Source of the DNA: an uncultured Sutterella sp.
GTDB lineage: Bacteria; Pseudomonadota; Gammaproteobacteria; Burkholderiales; Burkholderiaceae_F
Direction of reading: 5' to 3'
Length of the DNA stretch: 32,431 bases
Assembly (NCBI GenBank): GCA_900543805.1
Contig: UQTE01000024.1
Location: forward strand, 1-32,431
Positions within the stretch are counted from its first letter, which is position 1. Each line of letters starts with the position of its first letter. The notes below the pieces were generated by a model. That model searched no databases and was not told where the DNA came from. It saw only the letters and a list, made by a program, of their open reading frames with translations. The translations under genes and the position numbers were made by a program. Below are positions 15,110 to 23,881 of this stretch, in pieces.

Positions 15110-16378
15110 ATGACCTGGCAAATCTGGTTTGCCGTCGCGGCGATCGTTCTGACGATCGTCGGTCTCGTCAAGCGACTCGAGACGCGCATGCTGCTCGTCG
15201 TCGCGGGCTTTTGCATGTGCGCCGTGGCGGGCGAACCGCTCAAGGCCTTCCAATCCTTCGTGAAGGGAATGACGAATCCCACGCTCGTTCCCGCCATCTG
15301 CTCGGCCATGGGCTTTGCCGCGGCCGTGACCGCTTCGAAGTGCGACCAGCATCTCGTCGCCGCCGTGGCGGCTCCGCTCAAGAAGTTGGGCGGTCTTCTC
15401 ATTCCCGCGGCCACGATCCTCACCTTCCTCATCAACATCGCGATCATGTCGGCGGCGGGTACGGCCGCGACGGCGGGCGCGACCTTCATTCCGCTCCTCC
15501 TTCGCGCGGGCATCCGTCCGGCGGCGGCCGCGGCGGCCGTGGGCGGCGGCACGATGACGGGTCTCCTTCTCAACCCGGGCTGCGCGCACGACATCTACGT
15601 CGCGAAGATGGCCGAAATGGACCTGATGGCCTTCATCGCCTACCTCGCTCCCTACGCCGTGGGTCTCGTCCTCGTCGCGACGATTCTCAACGCCGCCATC
15701 ATGATCCTCAAGAACAAGGACCACAAGGCCGATCCTTCGGAATTCCAGGGCACCGTCCAGGAAACGCAGGCCTTCAAGGTCAATCCCCTCAAGGCCGTTG
15801 CGCCGCTCGTTCCGCTCGTCATCCTCATGAGCGCCTCGATCTGGTTCCCGAAGGCGGGCATCGACGTCGTCGCCGCCATGATCATCGGCACGGTCGTGAT
15901 CGCGCTCGTCACGCTCATGAACCCGGGCGAACTCTCCAAGGCCTTCTTCAAGGGCATGGGATCGGGCTACATGCAGGTGATCGGCCTCATCGTCGCGGCG
16001 GGCGTCTTCGCCGCGGGTCTCCAGGCCACGGGCGCCGTCGCCGCCTTCATCGAATTCCTCAAGGGCTCGAACGAATTCGCCCGCTGGGGCGCCGCCTTCG
16101 GTCCCTTCCTCATGGCTCTGGGCACGGGTTCGGGCGAAGCCGCCATCTGGGCCTTCAATCAGGCCGTGACGCCTTCGGCCGCGAGCTTCGGCATGGAACC
16201 GGAAGGTCTGGGTCTCCTCGCCATTCTCGCCGGTCAGTTCGGCCGCACGGCGAGTCCTCTCGCGGGCTGCATCATCATCGTCGCGGGCTTTGCGGGCGCC
16301 GACGCGGTGCAGGTCTGCAAGCGCCTCTTCCCGGGCATGCTCGTCGCCTGCGTCCTCTCGGCTCTCATCCTGGTCTAA
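15110..16378 (+). CDS. dcuC: DcuC-family C4-dicarboxylate transporter
   Basis: A 422-residue inner-membrane protein made almost entirely of hydrophobic segments, about 11-12 helices. The second half follows DcuC closely: VAAGVFAAGLQATGAV, then ALGTGSGEAAIWAF (DcuC has TGSGNAPFYAF), then AGQFGRTASPLAGCIIIVAG (DcuC has NLGRTLSPVSG). DcuC carriers move fumarate, succinate or aspartate and act mainly in succinate efflux during fermentation. Here the carrier is the first gene of a cluster with a hydrolase and a fumarate-releasing-type lyase, so it may import the substrate or export the dicarboxylate product. AAGGAG is eight bases before the ATG. The next gene starts 21 bases after the stop. Confidence 0.82.
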   Translation: MTWQIWFAVAAIVLTIVGLVKRLETRMLLVVAGFCMCAVAGEPLKAFQSFVKGMTNPTLVPAICSAMGFAAAVTASKCDQHLVAAVAAPLKKLGGLLIPAATILTFLINIAIMSAAGTAATAGATFIPLLLRAGIRPAAAAAAVGGGTMTGLLLNPGCAHDIYVAKMAEMDLMAFIAYLAPYAVGLVLVATILNAAIMILKNKDHKADPSEFQGTVQETQAFKVNPLKAVAPLVPLVILMSASIWFPKAGIDVVAAMIIGTVVIALVTLMNPGELSKAFFKGMGSGYMQVIGLIVAAGVFAAGLQATGAVAAFIEFLKGSNEFARWGAAFGPFLMALGTGSGEAAIWAFNQAVTPSAASFGMEPEGLGLLAILAGQFGRTASPLAGCIIIVAGFAGADAVQVCKRLFPGMLVACVLSALILV

Positions 16379-16399
16379 ATCCCTCGAGGAGAACGCGTC

Positions 16400-17821
16400 A
16401 TGTTCGATCTCATCGTTCGCTCGGCCACGGTCGTCGATCCGGAACAGCGCACGCAGCGCGTCGCGGACGTGGCCATTGAGAACGGCCGCATCGCCCTCGT
16501 CGAGCCCGTGATCACGGGCGCCGCCCGGGAAGAACTCCCGGCCGAGGGGCTCGTCCTGCAGCCCGGCGTCATCGACACGCATCTGCACCTCACGGCGAGT
16601 CTTTCGAGCCACGCCATGGCGGTGCGGGCGGGCGTCACGACGGCCGTCGACATGGCCGGTCCCGCGGGCGAAGTCATGGCCGCGGCGAAGGTCCGCGGCC
16701 GGGGCCTCAACATCGCGGTCTTGAACGCGATCCTTCCCGAACACAACGTGAAGGACCGCAACCCCGACGCGGCGCAAATCGACGCCTTCCTCACCGCCTC
16801 CCTCTCGGAGGGCGCCTTCGGCGTGAAGCTTCTCGGCGGGCACTTCCCGCTCACGCCCGAAGCCTCCGCCCGCATGGTGCGGCGGTCCGCCGAGCGCGGC
16901 GTCTACATGGCCTGGCACGCGGGCACGACCGAAAAGGGCTCGAACCTCGATGGTCTGCGCGAAGCCGTGGAACTCTGCGGCGGACACCCGCTTCACATGG
17001 CGCATTTGAACGCCTACTGCCGCGGCCGGGTTCTGCCCGTCCTCGACGAATGTCTCGAAGCCGCGGCGCTTCTCGAAGCCCATCCCGAAATCGTGACGGA
17101 GAGCTATCTCTCGGCGCGAAACGGCTGCCCCCTGGGCCTCAACGACGACGGGACGCCCAAGTCCGGGATTCTCGCGGGGAATCTGCGCGCCTTCGGCTTC
17201 ACGCCGGACCTAGCCGGCCTTCGCCGGGCCGTCCTCGCGCATCGTCTCGGGATCCTCGTGCCGAGTGAGGACGACGTCGCGGTCGTCTCAGGCGAGGCGG
17301 GCCTCGAACATTTCGAAGAGGCCCGGGCCGCCGGGAAACCCGTCGACGGGTCGTTTGACGGCGTCAATCCCTTCGCCGCGCGCGCCTTCTTTGCGGAGCG
17401 CCGCCGCACGGACGGCTCCTTCCTCGTCGACGCGATCGGCACCGACGGGGGCGGCATTCCCCGCAACGTCATTCTCGAGTCGGGCCTTTCGCTCGTGAAG
17501 CTCGGGGCGCTCGACGCCGTCGACTTCGCCGTGAAGACCTCGTACCTGCCTTCCCGCATGCTCGGACTCGCGCAGAAGGGCACGCTCGCTTCCGGAAGCG
17601 ACGCGGACCTCACGATCTACGACCCCGTTTCACAACGCGCCGTCCATTCCCTCGTGAAGGGGCGATTCCTCCTTCGCGACGGGCGCGCGGTGGGACGCGA
17701 AGCGCGGATCGTCTGCACCGAAGCCGGCGTCGAAGCCGTGCGCCGGGCGGGACTCGAACCCGTCGTCGTGTCGGGCGGCATTCCGACGCTCGATCGCCGC
17801 AGGGCGGTGGGGATCGCATAA
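16400..17821 (+). CDS. Metal-dependent amidohydrolase (dihydroorotase/hydantoinase/D-aminoacylase-like)
   Basis: A 473-residue cytoplasmic TIM-barrel hydrolase. Metal ligands can be placed: H61 and H63 in DTHLHL, K143 in GVKLLGG as the likely carboxylated bridging lysine, H173 in AWHAG, H199 or H202 in HMAHLN, and D349 in IGTDGGG. The N- and C-terminal strands form the usual composite sandwich (LIVRSATVVDP; GSDADLTIYDP). Such enzymes open cyclic amides or cleave N-acyl and N-carbamoyl groups. The neighbour at 19242 is an argininosuccinate-lyase-like enzyme, so a reasonable guess is that this one opens or trims an N-substituted aspartate-type compound first. The substrate is unknown. GAGGAG lies eight bases before the ATG. 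Confidence 0.8.
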   Translation: MFDLIVRSATVVDPEQRTQRVADVAIENGRIALVEPVITGAAREELPAEGLVLQPGVIDTHLHLTASLSSHAMAVRAGVTTAVDMAGPAGEVMAAAKVRGRGLNIAVLNAILPEHNVKDRNPDAAQIDAFLTASLSEGAFGVKLLGGHFPLTPEASARMVRRSAERGVYMAWHAGTTEKGSNLDGLREAVELCGGHPLHMAHLNAYCRGRVLPVLDECLEAAALLEAHPEIVTESYLSARNGCPLGLNDDGTPKSGILAGNLRAFGFTPDLAGLRRAVLAHRLGILVPSEDDVAVVSGEAGLEHFEEARAAGKPVDGSFDGVNPFAARAFFAERRRTDGSFLVDAIGTDGGGIPRNVILESGLSLVKLGALDAVDFAVKTSYLPSRMLGLAQKGTLASGSDADLTIYDPVSQRAVHSLVKGRFLLRDGRAVGREARIVCTEAGVEAVRRAGLEPVVVSGGIPTLDRRRAVGIA

Positions 17822-17879
17822 ACCCCGGAACCTTTGATTTTTCCATCCATCCACACTCACTCAACCCAAGAGAACCATC

Positions 17880-19124
17880 ATGAAAAACCTCTCTCTTCGC
17901 CTTACTTCCGTCGCGGCCGCGCTCTGCGCCGCCGGTTTCGCCCAGTCCGCCACGGCCGCCGACATCACGTTCTTCGGCTTTTTGGATCAGGGCCTCACCT
18001 ATCGTCATGAAGATCTGAACGCCGGGATGCGCGGTCCGCAGGGACAGAGCTCCTGGGCGCCCGCCGCGATCGGCACGGACGGCACCGTGGCGGCCGCGGG
18101 TTCGAAGAGCACCGTCGAACAGGGTACGGGCAACGTGAGCACCTGGGGCATCAAGGGTTCCGAAGAGATCGGCGAAGGCACGAAGGTGATCTTCCACCTT
18201 GAATCGGGCTTTCTCGCCGACGACGGCACGATCTACGGCTCGGGCAACAAGATCTTCGAGCGCGAATCGTCGGTCGGGATCGAGTCGACGACCTACGGTC
18301 AGATCAAGTTCGGGCGCTTTCCGGCCCTGACGACGGGGTCGGGCACGACCGGGATCTTCAATTCCCGCGTCAATCCGTTCGGCGCCGGCTGGGGCAACAT
18401 GACGGGCGGCTGGAAGTTCGCGGGCACGCTCGCGAACGCCCGCTACGACAACATGATCAACTACATTTCGCCCAAGTTCGGGGGACTGCGGCTCCACGCC
18501 CAGTACTCGTTCAAGAACAGCGGCGACGACGCGGCCGAAGAAGGCTCTTCGAAGACCGACCGCTGGTGGGCCGTGGGCGCGACCTATACGGCGGAACGCT
18601 TCTACCTCGCCGCCGCCGTGGACTGCATCGACTACGCCAATCGGCAGGACTACTACGTCAACGGCACGGTGCGCTCGGCCGAAGACGCCTACAAGGTGCT
18701 CGTGGGCGGCCACTACGACTTCGGGACCTTCAAGCTCTACGGCACGGCGCAGTACATGAAGAACGTCCCCTGGATCGGCGGCTACTCGACGAAGGAAGTG
18801 GCTCCGATGCTCGCGGATGATTTCAAGAGCGGCGTTTCGCAGAAGGGGTTTGACGCCTGGGCGGTGTCGACGGGCGTCGACTTCCGCGCCGCGGGCGGCA
18901 CGGTGAAGATGTCGCTTGCGTATGCGCAGGCGGAAAACCAGAACGACACCGGCGCGACGGGTCGGGACATGCAGCGCGCGAACCTGGGGCTCGGCTACAT
19001 TTATCCTCTGAGCAAGCGCACTTCGGTCTACGCCGTGGGCGGCTACTTCTGGCAGGACGCCGACTGGCAGAAGGACGACATCTCCGCGCATGAAGCGATC
19101 GTCGGTCTGATGCACCGCTTCTGA
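17880..19124 (+). CDS. Outer-membrane general porin (Gram-negative porin, Burkholderiales type)
   Basis: A 414-residue protein with signal peptide (1-26, cleavage after ATAA or ATA). The mature start DITFFGFLDQGLTY is that of trimeric 16-strand porins of beta-proteobacteria. GIKGSEEIGEGTKVIFHLE, YGQIKFGRFPAL and the final aromatic residue (LMHRF) are family marks. It would let small solutes across the outer membrane. Its position inside the catabolic cluster suggests a substrate-specific or co-induced channel, which is inference. The leader from 17822 contains CAAGAGAACC before the ATG. Two hairpins follow the stop. Confidence 0.9.
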   Translation: MKNLSLRLTSVAAALCAAGFAQSATAADITFFGFLDQGLTYRHEDLNAGMRGPQGQSSWAPAAIGTDGTVAAAGSKSTVEQGTGNVSTWGIKGSEEIGEGTKVIFHLESGFLADDGTIYGSGNKIFERESSVGIESTTYGQIKFGRFPALTTGSGTTGIFNSRVNPFGAGWGNMTGGWKFAGTLANARYDNMINYISPKFGGLRLHAQYSFKNSGDDAAEEGSSKTDRWWAVGATYTAERFYLAAAVDCIDYANRQDYYVNGTVRSAEDAYKVLVGGHYDFGTFKLYGTAQYMKNVPWIGGYSTKEVAPMLADDFKSGVSQKGFDAWAVSTGVDFRAAGGTVKMSLAYAQAENQNDTGATGRDMQRANLGLGYIYPLSKRTSVYAVGGYFWQDADWQKDDISAHEAIVGLMHRF

Positions 19125-19134
19125 TTTTTGAGAA

Positions 19135-19194
19135 GGGCCGGCTTTCTGCGGAAGGCCGGCCCGGAGGTCCCGCCCGACGGTTTGCTCGGGCGGG
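19135..19194 (+). terminator. Two tandem stem-loops after the porin gene
   Basis: GGGCCGGC (19135-19142) pairs with GCCGGCCC (19155-19162). CCCGCCCGA (19169-19177) pairs with TCGGGCGGG (19186-19194). Neither has a T run. They may partly terminate or protect the porin mRNA end and so set the porin level above that of the downstream lyase. Confidence 0.5.
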
Positions 19195-19241
19195 GCCGCG
19201 TAACCCGATTCACTCGGCATTGGATCCGGAGGTTTAAGAAC

Positions 19242-20747
19242 ATGCTGGGAATGCACATGGGGCGCGTACCCGCGCCGAGCGCCGCGGAAGACGCCGCCGG
19301 CCCGGGCGGCGAACGCGTGAATTTCGACACCGAAGACTGGCTGCAGCTCATCAACAGGGCTTCCGTCGTGGCGAACGTGGAGGCGGGGCTCCTCGACCGC
19401 GAAAACGCAAGAAGGCTCGCCGACGCCCTGAACGACATGCGTAGCGAAAGGGAAAAGCCCGGCGCCGAGCGCGCGGAACTCTACATCGCGTTCGAGCCGG
19501 AACTTCTTCGCCGCGCCGGCATGGCCGCAAGCGTCCTGCACGTCGGACGCTCGAGTCAGGACATTCTCGCCACCGCGAACGCGGGCCTCAACCTCGAGCG
19601 TCTCACGAAGCTGCTTGCCGCGCTCTCGGAAGTCCGCTGGGCGCTCTGGGAACTCGCCGAGCGCGAAATGGGCGCGGTCGTGCCCGCCTACACGAACGGC
19701 GTTCAGGCGCAGCCGACGCTCTACAGCCACTATCTTCTCGCGCAGATCGCGGTCTTCGGCCGCGACGTCGAACGCGCCTTCGAGTGCATCGGGCGCTTCG
19801 ACTTCTGTCCGATGGGGTCGGCCGTCTTGAACGGCACGGGCTGGCCTCTCGACACGGAGCGCATGGCCGAGCTCCTCGGATTTTCGCGGGCCTGTCCGAA
19901 CGCCTTCGACGCGGGGCAGTGCGCGGGAAACGACCTGCCGCTCGAAATCTCGCAGATCGTGACGGCGGCCATGCTGCACGTCAACGCCTTTCTCGCCGAC
20001 TTCATGGTGCAGTACGCGTGCCCGCACCCCTGGATCCGCATGACGGACACGAACGGGGAGTACCGCTCGAGCGCCATGCCGCAAAAGCGCAATCCGGGAC
20101 TCGTGAACGATCTTCGCCGAGACGCGGGGCTCGTGACGGGCGAGGCGCAGGGGGTGCTCCTGCGCATGCAGAATCTTGCGCTCGGGATGGCCGACGTGCG
20201 CGACGCGCGCATCATGCAGGCGCTCGCCGACGACGCCTGCGTCGTGCTTCGCACCTTCGCGGGGTTCGTGCGCACGCTTCGGGTCGACCGCGAACGGGCG
20301 CTCGCAGAACTCAACGCCGACTGGACCTGCACGCAGGAAATCGCCGACCGGCTCGTACGCGCGGGTTCGGTCGACTTTCGAAGCGGACACCGCTTTGCGA
20401 GCCGCCTCGTCACCTGGGCGCGCGAAAGAGGCGTAACGCCGCCGACGCTCTCCCACGAAGACGTGCGGACCCTATGGAGGACCTGTCGGGCGGACCTCGG
20501 GACGCCGGGCCTTCCCGAAGAATTTCCGCTCTCCGAAACGGAGCTTCGGGAGGCGACTTCGCCCGAGGGAATCGTGAGGGCGCGCGCGACGTTGGGAAGC
20601 TGCAATCCCGACTTCGTCGCGGCCGATCTCGAACGCGTACGCGAAGCGCTCGGACGGGTTCGGATCCGCATTCAGGCGCTCGAACAAAAGCGGTCGCTCA
20701 CCGTCGAACGGCTCGATGCGGCGCTCCTCGAGACGCTTGCCGACTGA
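19242..20747 (+). CDS. Argininosuccinate-lyase-like enzyme with altered active site (fumarase/aspartase superfamily)
   Basis: A 501-residue helical lyase. The superfamily signature SSAMPQKRNPG is intact at 276-286 (catalytic serine loop), and MGSAVLNGTGWPLD and RDVERAF follow the ArgH pattern. Two ArgH motifs are changed. The HTGRSRND loop reads HVGRSSQD (100-107), and YTHLQRAQP reads YTNGVQAQP (150-158), so the conserved histidine is N152. The enzyme therefore probably eliminates fumarate, or a related acid, from a substrate other than argininosuccinate. No other arginine genes are near. The ATG at 19242 has GGAGG nine bases upstream; in-frame sequence before it lies in the hairpin region. 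Confidence 0.82.
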   Translation: MLGMHMGRVPAPSAAEDAAGPGGERVNFDTEDWLQLINRASVVANVEAGLLDRENARRLADALNDMRSEREKPGAERAELYIAFEPELLRRAGMAASVLHVGRSSQDILATANAGLNLERLTKLLAALSEVRWALWELAEREMGAVVPAYTNGVQAQPTLYSHYLLAQIAVFGRDVERAFECIGRFDFCPMGSAVLNGTGWPLDTERMAELLGFSRACPNAFDAGQCAGNDLPLEISQIVTAAMLHVNAFLADFMVQYACPHPWIRMTDTNGEYRSSAMPQKRNPGLVNDLRRDAGLVTGEAQGVLLRMQNLALGMADVRDARIMQALADDACVVLRTFAGFVRTLRVDRERALAELNADWTCTQEIADRLVRAGSVDFRSGHRFASRLVTWARERGVTPPTLSHEDVRTLWRTCRADLGTPGLPEEFPLSETELREATSPEGIVRARATLGSCNPDFVAADLERVREALGRVRIRIQALEQKRSLTVERLDAALLETLAD

Positions 20748-20805
20748 CGCCTTCGCGAGGCGGAGGACTCCTTCGCCTCCCAAGCCAACCCTCGGAAATC
20801 CCTCC

Positions 20806-22041
20806 ATGAACCTTACGCAACAACGCTGGCGGCTCCTCGCGGTGAGTTGCCTCATCAACCTCTTTGCGGGCTCGATCTACGCCTGGTCCGTCTTCGGCTC
20901 GGCGCTCGCCGCGCGTCTCACGGACCTGACGGGCGCCGCCGTCACGGGCGCGGACCTCGCGCTCGCCTTCGGGATCGCCAACGGGCTCGGACCCGTTCCC
21001 ATGATCTTCGGCGGGGCGGTGAACGACCGCTTCGGACCGCGCTTCGTGATCATGGCGGGCGGGCTCCTCATGGGACTCGGACTCTTTCTTACGGGGTCCG
21101 TCGAGACGCCCGCGGGGGTCGTCCTCTCCTACGGCCTTTTCTTCGGGCTCGGACTCGGGCTCGTCTACGGCTGCACGATCAACAACACGATGAAGTTCTT
21201 CCCGGACCGCCGCGGTCTCGTCGGGGGGCTCACGACCGCCGCCTACGGGATCAGTTCGGTTCTGGTGCCGCCCGTCGCGTCCCTTCTGATCGCGAAGACG
21301 GGCGTTTCGTCGGCGCTGCAGATCTTCGGCGTTCTCTTCGGCGTCGTCATCGTGACGGGCGGTTTTCTCTCGATGCGCTGTCCGCCGGGGTTCGTTCCCG
21401 ACGGCTGGACGCCGCCCGCAGGGCGCGCGGCCGGCGGGGTCGAACGAAATTGGCGCGCCATGCTCGCCTCGTCCGAATTCCCGCCGATGATCGTTCTTCT
21501 GATGTGCGGGGCGATCGCGGCCATGATGGTGATCGCGCACGTCTTTACGATTGCGCGCGACCAAATGGCCTGGAGCGCGGCCGAAGCGAGCGCCGCCGTC
21601 TCGATCATCGCCCTGGCGAACACCTTCGGGCGCATTTTCGCGGGATCGCTCTCGGACCGTCTCGGAAGGCTCCCCGCGCTCTCGCTCGGGCTTTTTCTCT
21701 CGCTTACGGGTCTCGCCGCCCTGGCGACGGCGGGGCCGGAAGCGGGCGCGCTCTTTTACGCGGGACTCGTCGCCGTGGGCCTTTCGTTCGGGTCCTTCAT
21801 GGGGGTCTTCCCGGGCTATACCGCGGAAGTCTTCGGGTCGCGCCACAATTCCGTCAATTTCGGGATCATGTTCGCGGGCTTTTCCGCGGCGGGGATCGCG
21901 GGGCCGCTCCTCATGGGATCCCTGCGCGCTGCGGGCTTCGACTATCCCGTCTGCTATCTCGCGGGCGGCCTGATCTCGGCGGCGGGATTCCTCTCGATTC
22001 TGCGGCTGCGAAGTCTTCGCCGTCGTCTTTCGGAGAGCTGA
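20806..22041 (+). CDS. MFS transporter, oxalate/formate antiporter (OFA) family
   Basis: A 411-residue inner-membrane protein with 12 predicted helices. The opening (RWRLLAVSCLINLFAGSIYA, then WSVF) is characteristic of the OFA family. The loop motif GGAVNDRFGPR after helix 2 is the MFS motif A, repeated in weaker form as AGSLSDRLGR after helix 8. OFA members exchange small carboxylates such as oxalate/formate or pyruvate. As the last gene of the cluster it is a second route for substrate or product. The ATG follows the lyase stop by 58 bases; no clear ribosome site is seen. Confidence 0.85.
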   Translation: MNLTQQRWRLLAVSCLINLFAGSIYAWSVFGSALAARLTDLTGAAVTGADLALAFGIANGLGPVPMIFGGAVNDRFGPRFVIMAGGLLMGLGLFLTGSVETPAGVVLSYGLFFGLGLGLVYGCTINNTMKFFPDRRGLVGGLTTAAYGISSVLVPPVASLLIAKTGVSSALQIFGVLFGVVIVTGGFLSMRCPPGFVPDGWTPPAGRAAGGVERNWRAMLASSEFPPMIVLLMCGAIAAMMVIAHVFTIARDQMAWSAAEASAAVSIIALANTFGRIFAGSLSDRLGRLPALSLGLFLSLTGLAALATAGPEAGALFYAGLVAVGLSFGSFMGVFPGYTAEVFGSRHNSVNFGIMFAGFSAAGIAGPLLMGSLRAAGFDYPVCYLAGGLISAAGFLSILRLRSLRRRLSES

Positions 22042-22460
22042 CCGGCAGAGCTTCTCGGGCGCGGGAGGGCGGCTCCGGCGCTCCCGTTGCGGGTGGTTGG
22101 CGGGGCGCTTTGCGGGGAAGAGCCCGCGCTCGAGTCCGCCCAAGGGACGCCGTGCTGCGGAAGGAAATGAGGCGCAAAGACGCCGCTTCGGGTCCGAGGC
22201 GCGTCGATCTCAAGCCCGCCCTCGTCGGTCTTCGCGGACTTTGCCGACCCGCCGTTTCGAATGTCGGGCGCCTTGCGACGACCTCGTTTCTTCGCCCCGG
22301 CGGCCGCGTCATCCCTCTCGCCCTTCGGATCCTGCGGCGGGTTCGCTTCGGAGAGCCTCCGGGAAACGGCTCTTCCAAATCCCGCAAATCGAGCCGCGAG
22401 AGCCTTCTCTCCGGTGCGGCCTCTCTCGCAGGGAAGCGCCTCGACGGCTTCGTCGTTCAT
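21954..22460 (-). CDS. Doubtful ORF antisense to the MFS 3' end
   Basis: A 168-codon frame starting at an ATG preceded by AGGAGG at a good distance (about eight bases). The first 40 residues are protein-like; the rest is arginine-, serine- and proline-rich, low in hydrophobic residues, and runs 88 bases into the MFS gene on the other strand. No family is recognised. It may be the start of a decayed gene that now reads through. Confidence 0.2.
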   Translation of the reverse strand: MNDEAVEALPCERGRTGEKALAARFAGFGRAVSRRLSEANPPQDPKGERDDAAAGAKKRGRRKAPDIRNGGSAKSAKTDEGGLEIDAPRTRSGVFAPHFLPQHGVPWADSSAGSSPQSAPPTTRNGSAGAALPRPRSSAGQLSERRRRRLRSRRIERNPAAEIRPPAR

Positions 22461-22534
22461 CGTCCGCTCCCTCCTGACACGAAATTTGCGACGCCGCGCC
22501 GGGCAGGGTCTTGCCGCCGGAGCGGCCGGATCTT
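22042..22534. other. Gene-poor GC-rich stretch after the MFS gene
   Basis: About 490 bases between the MFS stop and the convergent ATPase stop. Apart from the doubtful ORF on the minus strand, no gene or clear terminator is seen. Confidence 0.4.
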
Positions 22535-23881
22535 TTAGAGGTCCTCAAGGCTCCGGCATTCCAATTTCACGGCGAATTTTTGATATTCCCGATGGAGGGA
22601 GAGAAAGAGGAGCGCCCGGGAGCGAAGCGTGTCTTCGTCGTACTTGCTGCGGTTGCGCTTCACTTCGACAAAGAGAATCTCTTTGTCGAATGGATTGACG
22701 GCCACGATGTCGATTTCATTTTCGCCCTTGCGGTCCCACCAGGAGCCGACTTCGTTGAAATTGCCGCTTTCCCACAATTGTTTCTTGAAATAGCTTTCGA
22801 GCACGTGCCTGCCGACAAAATCGGGGAGCGTTTGATTGACGCGTTCCAGAAGTCGACGTGTTTTGCCGAATTCGATGAGAGAACGGTTGGGATAGATGTA
22901 ACGGAACCAAAAGAGTAGAAAGGGATCCGCCAGTACGAAGCGGTGCCCCCGATTCGTAGCGGCGCCGCTGACCGGTTCTTCCCGCCGAATGATCCGCCAG
23001 TAGTTCTCCAGTTTATAAAGCTGACTTTCAACGTTGTTTTTTTCGAAAGACGAGAGAATTTCACTCCGTTTGGATTTTCCCGACGCAATGTTGGAGAGTA
23101 TCTGAAAATAGAGGGCGTAGTCGTCTTTGAATTCGGTGCGCAACAACGTTTCTCCTTCCGTGATGAAGTAGGAGGAAGGAGTCAGGGCGGCACGCAGCAT
23201 GGAGGCCGAATCCGTTCTGCCCGACTGCATCATCTCTTCAATGTATTTGGGGACGCCGCCGGCGATCATGTGCAGCATCAACAAATCTTCAGGGGTGTAG
23301 TCCGGATTGAAGTCGCTCAGAATTTTTTTGACCGTGGCGGTGGAGAAGGGTTGAAGAATCAACTGTCCGTCTTTCCGTCCGTAGAGCGGCGCATTGATGT
23401 TCTCCGTAATCTCGCGCATCGCGGTGGCAACCGACCCGGTGAGAATCAGGAGCATCTTTGTTTTTTTGCGGCGGCGATCCCAGTACTTCTGCAGCTCTCC
23501 GAAGAAGGAGGGCTCAAGACTCTCAAGATTTTGAAATTCGTCGATCATGAGAACCATCGGTTGCGATTCGGCCCGCTCGAACAAAAACTGAAAAAGCTCG
23601 GAAAACGATTGGGTTTGGATGGTCAGGTTCTTCAGATTGAGCGCCTCCGCGTTGTCTTTCCAAAAAGCCTGAAGGTTCCCTTGCGTGGTCATCTCCTTAT
23701 TCACGAAGAGGAAGAGATAGGACACTCGACCGTCCTCAAAGACGTGATTGACGAGCGCCGTCTTCCCGACGCGGCGTCGGCCGGTGATGACGAGCATGCG
23801 GCTGCAGTCGTTGAGGACTTGCTTAAGACTGTCGCGGAGCCACTCGGACTCTTCGATGCGGTCGTAAAACGGGAAGGACAT
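22535..23881 (-). CDS. ATPase of the archaeal-ATPase/DUF234 type with PD-(D/E)XK-like C-terminus
   Basis: A 448-residue protein. It has a Walker A GRRRVGKTAL near 33-42, Walker B VLMIDEFQ near 110, and sensor LLILTGS near 145, typical of the STAND-like prokaryotic ATPases that start FxDRxEE. The C-terminal part (about 310-448) fits DUF234 and contains ENEIDIVAVN then LFVEVKRN, a D ... E-x-K arrangement as in PD-(D/E)XK nuclease folds. Biological roles in this group are mostly unknown. The start at 23881 has GGAG nine bases upstream; an alternative in-frame ATG at 23917 adds 12 residues. Its lower GC marks it as accessory. It is a single gene with no obvious partner. Confidence 0.8.
   Translation of the reverse strand: MSFPFYDRIEESEWLRDSLKQVLNDCSRMLVITGRRRVGKTALVNHVFEDGRVSYLFLFVNKEMTTQGNLQAFWKDNAEALNLKNLTIQTQSFSELFQFLFERAESQPMVLMIDEFQNLESLEPSFFGELQKYWDRRRKKTKMLLILTGSVATAMREITENINAPLYGRKDGQLILQPFSTATVKKILSDFNPDYTPEDLLMLHMIAGGVPKYIEEMMQSGRTDSASMLRAALTPSSYFITEGETLLRTEFKDDYALYFQILSNIASGKSKRSEILSSFEKNNVESQLYKLENYWRIIRREEPVSGAATNRGHRFVLADPFLLFWFRYIYPNRSLIEFGKTRRLLERVNQTLPDFVGRHVLESYFKKQLWESGNFNEVGSWWDRKGENEIDIVAVNPFDKEILFVEVKRNRSKYDEDTLRSRALLFLSLHREYQKFAVKLECRSLEDL

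Noticed and set aside
15089..17083. 664-codon minus-strand frame spanning dcuC and the amidohydrolase gene
   Set aside because: Composition is dominated by R, D, E and H from antisense of GC-rich codons; it spans two genuine genes.
17610..20456. 948-codon minus-strand frame over the porin and lyase
   Set aside because: Despite its length it is antisense to two well-supported genes and shows no domain.
20847..22538. 563-codon plus-strand frame overlapping the MFS gene
   Set aside because: Frame-shifted shadow of the transporter; arginine-rich with no hydrophobic segments.
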